Positions 36,197 through 44,825 of a stretch of 64,000 bases of DNA are shown here, piece by piece. This DNA comes from G963665925 sp963676345 (GTDB lineage Bacteria; Bacillota; Clostridia; Peptostreptococcales; Acidaminobacteraceae), in the NCBI GenBank assembly GCA_963676345.2, contig CAXXTS010000003.1:166153-230152 (forward strand), written 5' to 3'. The notes under the pieces are model-generated. The model did not search any database. It was not told the DNA's origin and was given only the letters and a program-made list of their open reading frames with translations. How positions within the stretch are numbered: position 1 is the first letter of the stretch; each line of letters opens with the position of its first letter. Both the position numbers and the translations under genes were made by a program.

Positions 36197-36238
36197 GAAT
36201 TAAAATCGAAATCAAGTGACAAGGAAAGAAGGGTGACA

Positions 36239-37159
36239 ATGGAGCTCAAACAATTGGAGTATTTGGTGACTTCGGTGGAGTGCGGGAGCTTGAGTAAAGC
36301 AGCAGAGGCGCTGTATACGTCACAGCCCAATGTGAGCAAGGTAATAAAGAATCTTGAAAAAGAGCTCGCAGTAAACATACTCAGCAGGTCATCACGTGGG
36401 GTTGCGCTTACAGAAGCGGGAGAGCAAATTTATGAGTATGCCCGAAATATGCTCAAAACATCAAAAATTATTCAGGATGTTGCAACCCATAAATCATGCA
36501 GACATCTGCGCGTGGCCACATATCCAAGCAACATGGTGGCACATAAATTAACAGATTACTATAAGAAAAATGAAAAGCACACCATACATATTGAGTATCT
36601 TTCAGGGACTACAGAAGAAGTGGTTGAATACGTCCATACCAATACAGTAGATCTTGGAATTGTATATCTGCCCAAGTTTCAAGTTCAGGCATTCAATCAG
36701 ATCTTGCTTCGAAAGGGGCTCAAATTCCAGCCTTTTAGAGAGTGCAATCTCTGCTTATACGTTGGAAAGGATCATCCTTATTACAAGCGTGACCAAGTGG
36801 GCTATGAAGATTTGAAGGCACAAAAGCTCGTTCAGCGGATGCGTGATTACTTTTCTGTTGTGGATCAAATGGATGTGATTAGCCATGGCTTGGCTGGGGC
36901 GCAGAATATGGAGCATATTATTCACACCAATAGCGACCATGTGGTGATGCAAATGCTCAAGCATACTGACCTGTGTAACATTGGACTGGATGTGCTGGAT
37001 ATGCGCTTTAAAGATGCAGAAATTAAGAAAGTAGATATAAAAGGCGGCGAGGGGTGTATTGAAGTAGGTTATATCAGTAGACAACTGTATATTCTCAGCA
37101 GCCAGGACAGGGGTTTTCTAGAGTGCTTAAAGACACTTTTTGAAAATAAGGAGGTATAA
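36239..37159 (+). CDS. LysR-family transcriptional regulator
   Basis: 306 residues. The N-terminal winged helix-turn-helix is typical (MELKQLEYLVTSVECGSLSKAAEALY, then SQPNVSKVIKNLEKELAVNILSRS, residues 1-60). The effector domain covers about 90-300. Start at MELKQ follows AAGAAGGGTGACA; a longer reading frame to 36089 would run back through the terminator and promoter and is rejected. Targets and ligand are unknown. It precedes the cobalamin-riboswitch operon in the same direction but has its own promoter. Confidence 0.9.
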   Translation: MELKQLEYLVTSVECGSLSKAAEALYTSQPNVSKVIKNLEKELAVNILSRSSRGVALTEAGEQIYEYARNMLKTSKIIQDVATHKSCRHLRVATYPSNMVAHKLTDYYKKNEKHTIHIEYLSGTTEEVVEYVHTNTVDLGIVYLPKFQVQAFNQILLRKGLKFQPFRECNLCLYVGKDHPYYKRDQVGYEDLKAQKLVQRMRDYFSVVDQMDVISHGLAGAQNMEHIIHTNSDHVVMQMLKHTDLCNIGLDVLDMRFKDAEIKKVDIKGGEGCIEVGYISRQLYILSSQDRGFLECLKTLFENKEV

Positions 37160-37260
37160 CGATTTGTTATGTATCGGTATACCGGAAAGATATTGGTGCA
37201 AGTTGGAAAATGCTTGTATAGTAGTGAATGACAGTAGTTTAGAATAAATGAATATGGATG

Positions 37261-37421
37261 CATTAGGTGCTTCTTTTTAAGAAGAGAATAGGGAAGTCGG
37301 TGAGAATCCGGCGCGGGCCCACCATTGTAATTAGTGACAATGTCTGAATTGCCACTGGAGCAGTTTGCTCTGGGAAGGCCAGACGGCGGATGAACTATAA
37401 GTCAAGAGACCTGCCTAAATG
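37261..37421 (+). promoter_or_regulatory. cobalamin (B12) riboswitch aptamer
   Basis: The conserved landmarks occur in order: GGGAAGTCGGTGAGAATCC, GCGGGCCC, the CCACTG segment, TGGGAAGGC, and GTCAAGAGACCTGCC as the 3' side. The outer pairing ATTAGG with CCTAAAT closes the aptamer. It stands in the leader of the MATE gene and is followed by a terminator hairpin, so adenosylcobalamin or a related corrinoid should switch transcription of the downstream operon off. Confidence 0.94.
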
Positions 37422-37473
37422 TAAATCGTGTCTAAGGGGAAAATAGACAGATATATTGTGTACTTTTGGTGGG

Positions 37474-37509
37474 AAAGTCCTTTAGCGTTTGCTAAAGGGC
37501 TTTATTTTA
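37474..37509 (+). terminator. riboswitch expression-platform terminator
   Basis: A 13-bp stem with one wobble pair (AAAGTCCTTTAGC / GCTAAAGGGCTTT) and a GTTT loop followed by ATTTTAT. It lies between the aptamer and the MATE start codon, the place for a conditional terminator. Confidence 0.85.
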
Positions 37510-37538
37510 TGCAAAAAACAGTCTGATAAGGGTGAAGT

Positions 37539-38912
37539 ATGTCAATTCGTTATAGTCAAGAAAATTCAAAAAAGGCATTGTCCATAAAGGTCTATTTGGC
37601 AGTAGCATTGCCTTTTATGTTGTCCACAATAACGCAACCCCTACTTGGCGCTGTAGACACAGCTGTTGTAGGACACATGTCTGATCCTACCTACATAGGT
37701 GGTGTGGCAATTGGGGCTGTACTCTTTAACACCATCTACTGGCTGTTTGGATTCTTAAGAGTGAGCACGTCAGGCTTAACAGCGCAGGCACTGGGGACTC
37801 AAAATGAAGCGGACCGTGTACACGCTTACTTGCGGCCACTTGCACTCGCTTTGGGAGTTGGCTTTTTAATTTTGCTCTTAAAAGATTTTTTACTAACGGG
37901 TGCAATGCATGTCTATAAAGTTGAACCCAATGTCGCAGACCACGTAAGTACTTACTACCGTATTCGCATTTGGGGTGCGCCCTTTGTACTGATTGGATAT
38001 GTTAATCTTGGCTGGCTGATGGGGAGCAAGCATATAAAATCCTCAATGTTCTTGCAGATCAGTGCCAATGTTATGAACTGTCTACTTGATATTGTTTTTG
38101 TAATCCTGCTTCATTGGGGGATTGCCGGAGTTGCCCTAGCAACGCTTATTTCTCAAATATACAGTTTTACAATTGGCTTATATCTTGTTCTGAATAAATT
38201 GAGTTTAAAGCAGATGCGCCCTTATTTCCAAGCGGCCTTCGAATCCTCTGCTTTGATAGACCTGTTTCGCACAAATGGCAACTTGATGATCCGTACAATA
38301 TGTTTACTGGTCATGACCAATCTGTTCATGTCAAAGGCAGCTGGATTCGGTACCGTCGTTCTTGCAGCAAATGCAGTGCTCTTTCAGATTCAGTACATTA
38401 TTTCCTATATGTTTGACGGTTTTTCAAATGCGTCCAGTATTTTTTCTGGTCAAGCTGTAGGCAGGCAAGACAGGGTGTTGTTTTCACAAGTTATTATGAT
38501 TTCCCAAAAGAGTGCCTGGATTGTAAGTGGTGTCATTACCCTCATTTTGTACCTACTCAAAGGGCCTATACTCGGTTTATTTACATCTATGGAAGACGTT
38601 CTATCGGTTTGCCATACTTATTATTTTTGGCTAGAAATTTTTCCTTGGGTAATTGGCATGGGCATGGTGCTTTATGGGGTGTATTCTGGTGCGCTTTTCA
38701 CAGCAGCCATAAGAGACTCTATGGTGGTATCTCTTCTTGTGTTTGTTGTGGCCCTCAAAGTTGGGGTTTCAACTTTAGGCAATCACGGTCTTTGGCTGTC
38801 TTTTATTCTATTTAGCTTAAGCCGTTCGGTGACGATGGAGCGCTTCTTGAGTAAGCTTTTAAAACATAAGTTCAAAAATACTGAACAAAGAAAGGAAAGA
38901 CAGAGTGCATGA
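37539..38912 (+). CDS. MATE efflux transporter, DinF-like
   Basis: 457 residues, about 12 membrane helices. The N-terminus (ITQPLLGAVDTAVVGHMSD, then FGFLRVSTSGLTAQALG) is typical of the DinF branch of MATE exporters, which use sodium or proton gradients to pump small organic molecules outward. AAGGGTG precedes the ATG. Placement directly behind the B12 riboswitch terminator makes it the first gene repressed by cobalamin. An exporter at the head of a metal-type importer operon would fit release of a chelator, but this is inference. It overlaps the acetyltransferase gene by 4 bases. Confidence 0.9.
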   Translation: MSIRYSQENSKKALSIKVYLAVALPFMLSTITQPLLGAVDTAVVGHMSDPTYIGGVAIGAVLFNTIYWLFGFLRVSTSGLTAQALGTQNEADRVHAYLRPLALALGVGFLILLLKDFLLTGAMHVYKVEPNVADHVSTYYRIRIWGAPFVLIGYVNLGWLMGSKHIKSSMFLQISANVMNCLLDIVFVILLHWGIAGVALATLISQIYSFTIGLYLVLNKLSLKQMRPYFQAAFESSALIDLFRTNGNLMIRTICLLVMTNLFMSKAAGFGTVVLAANAVLFQIQYIISYMFDGFSNASSIFSGQAVGRQDRVLFSQVIMISQKSAWIVSGVITLILYLLKGPILGLFTSMEDVLSVCHTYYFWLEIFPWVIGMGMVLYGVYSGALFTAAIRDSMVVSLLVFVVALKVGVSTLGNHGLWLSFILFSLSRSVTMERFLSKLLKHKFKNTEQRKERQSA

Positions 38913-39421
38913 GTGAATCGTATGTAATCAAAACAATAACGAAAAATGAAGTGGAGCAGGCGGAGGCATTTCTGAGAAGAATGGTGAAAGTCTTGTTTAA
39001 TAGTCAAGTGAAGGAAACGTATCATAAAGATATTTTAAATCTGGAGTCATTTTACATTGAAAATGAAGACCAGAGCCTGATAGGGGCCTTTAACAGTTCT
39101 GGGGACATTGTAGGCACCATTGCAGCCAAGCAGTTTGTGGACCGTTTTCCTGTTCTTGAAGGCCGATACAATGGACTTAAGACGGTTGAGGTGGGTAGAT
39201 GCTACATTGAAGCAGACCTCAGAAAGCAAGGCATTGGAAGCCTGCTTTTTGACCAGCTTGTCGACTTTTGCAAGGAACGCGCCTATGAAAAAATTTACTT
39301 GCATACCCACCGGCACCTACCTGGCGGGTATCCGTTTTGGGTCAAAAAGGGTTTTGAAGTTACGGTGGAGGAAAAGGCGCATGACGTTGTGCATATGGAG
39401 CTAAGACCGCCTCATAATTAA
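38909..39421 (+). CDS. GNAT-family N-acetyltransferase
   Basis: 170 residues. The acetyl-CoA binding motif A is visible as RCYIEADLRKQGIGSLLFDQL (R-K-Q-G-I-G pyrophosphate loop), followed by motif B in HRHLPGGYPFWVKKGFEV. The substrate is unknown. Its ATG overlaps the MATE stop (ATGA), so the two are coupled, and it precedes the ABC importer genes by 37 bp. It might modify a small molecule handled by the transporters, or detoxify one; neither can be read from sequence. Confidence 0.87.
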   Translation: MSESYVIKTITKNEVEQAEAFLRRMVKVLFNSQVKETYHKDILNLESFYIENEDQSLIGAFNSSGDIVGTIAAKQFVDRFPVLEGRYNGLKTVEVGRCYIEADLRKQGIGSLLFDQLVDFCKERAYEKIYLHTHRHLPGGYPFWVKKGFEVTVEEKAHDVVHMELRPPHN

Positions 39422-39458
39422 GTATATATAGATGAGGCTAAAGAAAGGGAGGGCGCAC

Positions 39459-40418
39459 ATGAATATTTTACAGTCTTTTATACGGCGTGCACTTCAGGCT
39501 TTGGTCGTGCTCATTGCTGCGTCTTTTATTACATTTGGACTTACATATTTGAGTCCAAGTGATCCGGCGGAAATGATGCTGACATCAAATGACATGATTC
39601 CAACTGAAGAATTGCTTGAAAAAACGCGTGAAGAAATGGGTCTGAATGATCCTTTTATGGTCCAGTACGGGCGCTGGCTTTATGAAACCGCTAAAGGGGA
39701 TTTGGGCTACTCGTATTCTACTCGAACAGAAGTGCGTGAAGTTATTGGCCCAAGGGTTGCAATGACAGTACGTCTGGCTATGAATGCTGTTGGAATGCTT
39801 ATAATGGTATCTATTCTCTTGGGTATTGTTGCAGCCATATGGAAAGACCACTGGATAGACAAGCTAATCCGCAGCATATCTTTAATAGGGATCTCTATTC
39901 CCGGCTTTTGGATGGGCATGATGCTTATCTTCTTATTTGTCGTTAAGTACAAACTGTTTAAAATTACGGATCCGCATGCTCCAAGCAGTGTTATCTTGCC
40001 TACAGCTACCTTGGCAATACCGCTTTCAGGACGCTATATCAGGCAAATCCGTGCCTCTGTTCTTGAACAGTTCGCAGAACACTATGTTATTGGAGCTAGA
40101 GCACGCGGACTCAAGGAAAGAGATATCATCGTAAAAGAAGTGTTACCAAACGCCATGCTGAGTATCATAACCCTACTGGGGCTTTCGGTGGCCATGCTTC
40201 TAGGTGGCACGGTTATTGTTGAACGCATTTTCGCATGGCCGGGTTTAGGAACCATGGCGGTTGATGCAATTACGTACAGAGACTATCCACTTTTGCAGGC
40301 CTATGTAATTTTTATGACCATTATATATGTAGGTGTGAACTTTTTAGTGGACGTTGTCTCAGAACTTATTGATCCAAGGCTTCGGCTAGGTGGGGGGCGA
40401 GAACAGGGTGAATCTTAA
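39459..40418 (+). CDS. ABC importer permease, NikB/DppB-like
   Basis: 319 residues, six membrane helices, BPD_transp_1 fold. Features closer to NikB than to OppB: PTEELLEKTREEMGLNDPF near the N-terminus and VERIFAWPGLGTMAVDAI plus RDYPLLQAY near the C-terminus. The EAA loop is in IGARARGLKERDIIVKEVLPNA, which docks with the ATPases. Start at MNILQS is set by GGGAGGGCGCAC; a more upstream ATG lacks a ribosome site. Part of the riboswitch operon. Confidence 0.9.
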   Translation: MNILQSFIRRALQALVVLIAASFITFGLTYLSPSDPAEMMLTSNDMIPTEELLEKTREEMGLNDPFMVQYGRWLYETAKGDLGYSYSTRTEVREVIGPRVAMTVRLAMNAVGMLIMVSILLGIVAAIWKDHWIDKLIRSISLIGISIPGFWMGMMLIFLFVVKYKLFKITDPHAPSSVILPTATLAIPLSGRYIRQIRASVLEQFAEHYVIGARARGLKERDIIVKEVLPNAMLSIITLLGLSVAMLLGGTVIVERIFAWPGLGTMAVDAITYRDYPLLQAYVIFMTIIYVGVNFLVDVVSELIDPRLRLGGGREQGES

Positions 40419-41217
40419 AAAAGTGAAGTTTATCATTGCATTTTCAATAGCTGCGCTGCTAGTTGGATTTGCGCTTATTGCACCGGTTTTTGCGCCGTGC
40501 GATCCACTTCAAACGAATTTTGCACATATTTTAGAAGAGCCCAGTAGCGCTTTTATATTTGGAACAGACCAGGTAGGCCGTTGCATTTTCTCACGTATTC
40601 TTTATGGTCTGCGTGTATCGCTTGGAATGACCTTTATACTTTTGTGCTCAGTTTTCATACTGGGCGTAATCATTGGAATTTTTGCAGGCATGCGCGGCGG
40701 CGTTGTAGATGCATTTATCATGCGTCTTGCAGATACCATTTTGGCCTTTCCTGACATTGTTTTTGCAATTGCCATCGTCGGCATACTCGGACCAGGCATT
40801 CGCAACACCATTATGGCGCTCTCCGTCATATGGTGGACAAAATATGCAAGACTGACACGTATTTTGGTTATGACCGTTCGTGAAAAAGAGTACATTCATG
40901 CGGCGCGTATGGGAGGTGCAAGCAAAATACGCGTGGTGACACATTATGTGCTGCCCAATATTTTATCTCCGCTATTTGTACAGATGGCACTGGATGTAGG
41001 CAGTATGATGCTGGCCCTTTCTGGCCTGTCATTTCTTGGACTGGGTGTTCAAGCGCCAACACCTGAACTTGGAGCCATGCTCTCAGAAGGACGCTCCTAC
41101 ATGCAAACCGCATCCTGGCTTCTCATTTATCCAGGTATAGCGATATTTATCATTGTTTCAGTATTCAATATTCTAGGAGATTCAGTTCGTGATTTGCTGG
41201 ATCCCAAACAACAATAG
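40408..41217 (+). CDS. ABC importer permease, NikC/DppC-like
   Basis: 269 residues, six membrane helices. It shows the DppC/NikC N-terminal TDQVGRCIFSRILYGLRVSL segment and the EAA loop HAARMGGASKIRVVTHYVLPN, and ends DLLDPKQQ as usual. Start taken as GTG at 40408 because GGGGGGCGA lies 8 bases upstream; it overlaps the previous permease by 11 bases. Partner of the NikB-like permease. Confidence 0.9.
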   Translation: MNLKKVKFIIAFSIAALLVGFALIAPVFAPCDPLQTNFAHILEEPSSAFIFGTDQVGRCIFSRILYGLRVSLGMTFILLCSVFILGVIIGIFAGMRGGVVDAFIMRLADTILAFPDIVFAIAIVGILGPGIRNTIMALSVIWWTKYARLTRILVMTVREKEYIHAARMGGASKIRVVTHYVLPNILSPLFVQMALDVGSMMLALSGLSFLGLGVQAPTPELGAMLSEGRSYMQTASWLLIYPGIAIFIIVSVFNILGDSVRDLLDPKQQ

Positions 41218-41238
41218 TCATACAAGGGGGAAATATAA

Positions 41239-42828
41239 ATGAAGAGATTTTTGAAAAGTGCACTCATCGCCATGATGGTGCTCGCTTTAGCAGCGTGTGC
41301 GAGCACAGGGCAAGCGGAGGAAAAGACAGCTTCAGATACTCAAGAAATGGTGAAATCCACTCAGAATTCAGATGAAAATGGCGAAAAAGTGCTCAACATG
41401 GCACTCTTTTGGCTGGATGGCAATATTGAACCGACTGAAAGCTGGAATGCATGGGCACTCACACGGGTTGGTGTTGGCGAGAACCTTATTCAAGTGGATG
41501 AAAACATGAAATTCAAAAATGTAATCGCTGAGTCCTATGAACAGGTAGACGACTTGACGACGGTCTTTAAAATTCGTGAAGGCGTGACTTTTCATAATGG
41601 TAAGATTGTAGATGCTCAGGCATGTAAGGCATCCATTGAACGCGCACTTGAAATTTCAAATAGGGAGGATGTAAAGTTCCCAGTTGATGAAATTACAGCA
41701 GATGGCTATACACTTACAATAAAAACATCAGAGCCTTATGCGACACTGATTAACAACTTGAGCGATCCAGTTTTCATTATTGTAGATGCCCAGGCTGCAG
41801 CTGGCAATGAGAATTTCAAATTCGCACCGGTTGCAACAGGTGCATTCAAAGTAACTTCTTTTGACAAAGACACAGGTATGACCCTTGAAAAACATGCGGG
41901 ACACTGGAGTGGTGACATTGGTGTGGATAAGGTCAATGTAAAGTACATCCAAGATGGTGCGACGCGTACAATGGCCCTTCAATCTGGTGAAATAGATTTA
42001 GCAACACAAATCAACACAAATGATCTGTCCCTGTTTGAAGAGGATGAAAACTTCACAGTTCAAAAGGGCCCAAACCTCAGGGTCTTCCTTCTACGTCTTA
42101 ATATGGACAAACCTTATATGTCAGACCTTAAATTCAGACAGGCTGTGCGCATGGGCATGAATAAGAAGATTTATGCTGAAGAAATTGCCAATGGAACGCC
42201 AGCAAAAGGCCCCTTCAATGACATGCTCTCCTTTGGATACGAGGGTGAAGACGCATACAGTTATAACCCTGAACAAGCGCAAAAGCTTTTAGACGAGGCA
42301 GGTTATGTAGATACAGATGGCGATGGCATCAGAGAAGCAAATGGTGAGAACATTGTTCTGAAGTACGTATCAAGAACAAATCATGGCAGTGATGCCAATA
42401 ATATTGGGATTGCCATGCAAGCTCAACTCAAAGAGATAGGACTTTCGCTTGAAGTTATTCAAGTTGAGAACTACAAGGATATGGCCTCGTCGGGAGATTT
42501 TGACATGCTCTATGAAAGATGGACATCAGCACCTTCGGCAGACGGTCAGTATTTGCTAAGCTCCAGCTATGCAACCGGCAGTGCAGGAAATTATGGACAC
42601 TATTCCAATCCAGTGCTGGATGATATCTGTAATACCTTGGTTACGGAATTTGACAAAGAAAAGCGAGATGAACTTTCAATAAAAGGATCAGAGATTCTGA
42701 TGGAAGACGTGGGCTCTCTGTTCTTGTTCTACCAGCAAGGAAATGTGGTTACCAGCAAGAAAGTATCAGGTGTAGAACGTTTCATTTCAGAAATTTACTA
42801 TATTGACCATAGGGTGACAGTCAACTAG
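41239..42828 (+). CDS. Nik/Cnt-like solute-binding lipoprotein
   Basis: 529 residues. Lipoprotein signal with lipobox LAAC (Cys20), then a Ser/Thr/Glu-rich linker and an SBP_bac_5 domain. The start of the domain, FWLDGNIEPTESWNAWALTRVGVGE, and IREGVTFHNGK are of the type seen in nickel and staphylopine-metal binding proteins (NikA/CntA group) rather than classic OppA. It should capture a metal, metal chelate or small peptide outside the cell and pass it to the adjacent permeases. AAGGGGGAAATATAA precedes the ATG. Control by a B12 riboswitch makes cobalt or a cobalt complex the best guess. Confidence 0.88.
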   Translation: MKRFLKSALIAMMVLALAACASTGQAEEKTASDTQEMVKSTQNSDENGEKVLNMALFWLDGNIEPTESWNAWALTRVGVGENLIQVDENMKFKNVIAESYEQVDDLTTVFKIREGVTFHNGKIVDAQACKASIERALEISNREDVKFPVDEITADGYTLTIKTSEPYATLINNLSDPVFIIVDAQAAAGNENFKFAPVATGAFKVTSFDKDTGMTLEKHAGHWSGDIGVDKVNVKYIQDGATRTMALQSGEIDLATQINTNDLSLFEEDENFTVQKGPNLRVFLLRLNMDKPYMSDLKFRQAVRMGMNKKIYAEEIANGTPAKGPFNDMLSFGYEGEDAYSYNPEQAQKLLDEAGYVDTDGDGIREANGENIVLKYVSRTNHGSDANNIGIAMQAQLKEIGLSLEVIQVENYKDMASSGDFDMLYERWTSAPSADGQYLLSSSYATGSAGNYGHYSNPVLDDICNTLVTEFDKEKRDELSIKGSEILMEDVGSLFLFYQQGNVVTSKKVSGVERFISEIYYIDHRVTVN

Positions 42829-42846
42829 GAAGTCAGGAGGCATTTT

Positions 42847-43638
42847 GTGACACGCTTACTGGAAGTGAATGATTTGAAAGTATCCTATCAAGGAGAAGGC
42901 CCTGTACTCAAGGGGCTTGATTTTGAAATTTATGAGCGCGAAGTGCTGTGTATAGTCGGTGAGAGTGGATCTGGAAAGTCCACTCTCATTAAGTCGCTTA
43001 TGAACTTGTTGCCTAAGACGGGAACCATTGATGCCGGCACGATAGGCTTTGAAAAAGAATGGATGGATTTAGAGGATAAAGAACTCTGGCGTAAGTCTAG
43101 AGGCAAGCGTTTTTCTATGATTTTTCAAAATCCGGGTACCTACTTTAATCCCATACTCAAGATAAAAAAGCAGTTCATACGCACGTTGCGTGCGCATATG
43201 GATATCACGGTCGCTGAGGCCCTTGATAGAAGTAGACAGACACTCGAGAAAATGGGGTTTGATAACCCAAATCGAATTCTTTCATCTTATGTATATCAGC
43301 TTAGTGGTGGCATGGTACAACGGGTCGCTATTGCACTTGCCATGGTTCTTGAGCCTAAAATTCTCTTTGCGGATGAGCCGACGAGTGCACTAGATGTACT
43401 CAATCAAGAGCAAATCATGGATGAGCTTCTGCATTTGCGGGATGTCTTTGGAACCACACTTGTTATTGTAACTCATAACATGGGGTGTGCAAGCTATATG
43501 TCGGACCGGATTATGATTATGAAGGATGGTTCGATTGAGGAAATAGGATATCGTGATAAGGTGCTCTATGCACCAGAGACAGCATATGCAAAGTCATTAA
43601 TAGGCGCAGTACCTAAACTCAGAGGAGTGGTGATATGA
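42847..43638 (+). CDS. ABC transporter ATPase, NikD/DppD-like
   Basis: 263 residues. Walker A GESGSGKST (about 38-46), signature LSGGMVQRVAIA, Walker B ILFADEPTSALD, and the switch His in VTHNMG. It lacks the long C-terminal oligopeptide-type extension with the Cys-rich Fe-S motif of DppD, as is usual for NikD. Starts with GTG after GGAGGCATTTT. Overlaps the next ATPase by 4 bases. Confidence 0.92.
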   Translation: MTRLLEVNDLKVSYQGEGPVLKGLDFEIYEREVLCIVGESGSGKSTLIKSLMNLLPKTGTIDAGTIGFEKEWMDLEDKELWRKSRGKRFSMIFQNPGTYFNPILKIKKQFIRTLRAHMDITVAEALDRSRQTLEKMGFDNPNRILSSYVYQLSGGMVQRVAIALAMVLEPKILFADEPTSALDVLNQEQIMDELLHLRDVFGTTLVIVTHNMGCASYMSDRIMIMKDGSIEEIGYRDKVLYAPETAYAKSLIGAVPKLRGVVI

Positions 43639-44435
43639 AATCGGTTTGTACTCTTGAAGTGCGTTGTGTCAGCAAGGTCTTCAGAGATGATGATGGAAGC
43701 GCCTTTCATGCACTGCGTGATGTAAGCCTGTGCGTACAGGCTGGTGAATGTGTGGGTATTGTTGGACAGAGTGGGTCGGGCAAAAGCACCCTTGCCCGAC
43801 TGGTATCAAAGCGTATAGAACCTACAGAAGGTGAAATTGCTCTGGAGGGAATCACTCGGGGGAAAATGAGTCATAAAGCATTGAACGCCTATTTTAGAGA
43901 AGTTCAGATGGTTTTCCAAAATCCTTATGATACTTTTAGTCCAAGAATGACCATTGAACACTATTTAATGGAACCCTTCTTAAATTATAAGATATGTTCC
44001 AAAAAGCTGGCACGGGAAAAGGCAAGAGACCTACTTGAAATGGTAGGCCTGAATGCGCGCGATGTAAATAAGCGTCCGGATGAGTTCAGCGGGGGTCAAC
44101 TTCAGCGTGTTGTAATTGCACGGGCAGTAGCGCTCAATCCCAAGCTTATTATTTTTGATGAAGCAACATCGGCTTTAGATGTGACCATTCAAAAGCAAAT
44201 TATTGATCTGATTATGCGTCTTAAGAAAGAGAACGGCTTTGCATGTATGTTCATTACACATGATTTAGCCTTAACTGAAATCGTTTGTGACCGAGTGCTT
44301 GTACTGGATGAAGGTGCTTTAATTGAAGAAGTGTCTATGAAAAGTGGGCTTTTGCGGGCGGAGCATCCTCATACTCGAAAACTGATGCATATCGCACAGC
44401 GTCTTTGTCTGAAAGAAGAATGTAAACGTGCCTAA
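43635..44435 (+). CDS. ABC transporter ATPase, NikE/DppF-like
   Basis: 266 residues. Walker A GQSGSGKST, Q-loop in MVFQNPYDTFSPRM, signature FSGGQLQRVVIA, Walker B LIIFDEATSALD, switch His in ITHDLA. Second ATPase of the heterodimeric pair, coupled to the first by ATGA overlap. Last gene of the riboswitch-controlled operon, followed by a terminator. Confidence 0.92.
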   Translation: MKSVCTLEVRCVSKVFRDDDGSAFHALRDVSLCVQAGECVGIVGQSGSGKSTLARLVSKRIEPTEGEIALEGITRGKMSHKALNAYFREVQMVFQNPYDTFSPRMTIEHYLMEPFLNYKICSKKLAREKARDLLEMVGLNARDVNKRPDEFSGGQLQRVVIARAVALNPKLIIFDEATSALDVTIQKQIIDLIMRLKKENGFACMFITHDLALTEIVCDRVLVLDEGALIEEVSMKSGLLRAEHPHTRKLMHIAQRLCLKEECKRA

Positions 44436-44485
44436 GACTTAAAATATGGCTGGGAACGCAGAATACAAGTTTCCGTAATACGAAG

Positions 44486-44530
44486 CTGCACCTTTAATGT
44501 GGAGGACTCCCTTTATAGGTGCAGTTTTAT
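44486..44530 (+). terminator. intrinsic terminator of the riboswitch operon
   Basis: An 8-bp perfect stem (CTGCACCT / AGGTGCAG) with a 23-base loop and TTTTAT after it, 50 bases past the last ATPase gene. Confidence 0.8.
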
Positions 44531-44664
44531 ACATATAAATCAATTATTATAATTAACTTATTTTACATATATTGCTTCGTTAACTAAATAAAAGGTATAC
44601 AGATATTCACGACACATGTATAATTTAATATAAGACGGGTATGTTAAAATCAAGTCCTTTATGA

Positions 44665-44755
44665 AATCTAGCCATGCCAGTTAGGGTGTATGAGAAAGCA
44701 TGAATCGGCTTACAGACATGATACAGCATGGCGGAAAAGATAAGGCAACTAGATT
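44665..44755 (+). ncRNA. possible structured leader RNA upstream of the GGDEF/HD-GYP gene
   Basis: Nested pairings can be drawn: AATCTA (44665-44670) with TAGATT (44750-44755), GCCATGC (44671-44677) with GCATGGC (44726-44732), TGTAT (44687-44691) with ATACA (44721-44725), with a purine-rich bulge GGAAAAGATAAGG on the 3' side. A further hairpin (TACAAAGC / GCTTTGTA, 44786-44806) stands just before the ribosome site. The stem order looks like a riboswitch, but it does not fit the c-di-GMP-I or -II consensus that I know. The rest of the 390-bp gap (44436-44825) has only a terminator and AT-rich sequence. Confidence 0.35.
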
Positions 44756-44825
44756 ACGGGTTAATAATTCAGAAAATTTAAAAAATACAAAGCCTTAAGC
44801 TTTGTAAAAAATAGGGGGATGTGTC

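Noticed and set aside
36089..36238. N-terminal extension of the LysR protein by about 50 residues
   Set aside because: It would translate through a strong terminator and the SigA promoter, and the family start MELKQ has its own ribosome site.
44786..44806. Hairpin TACAAAGC / GCTTTGTA as a terminator
   Set aside because: On the plus strand it is followed by A residues. A T-run exists only on the minus strand, where no gene ends.
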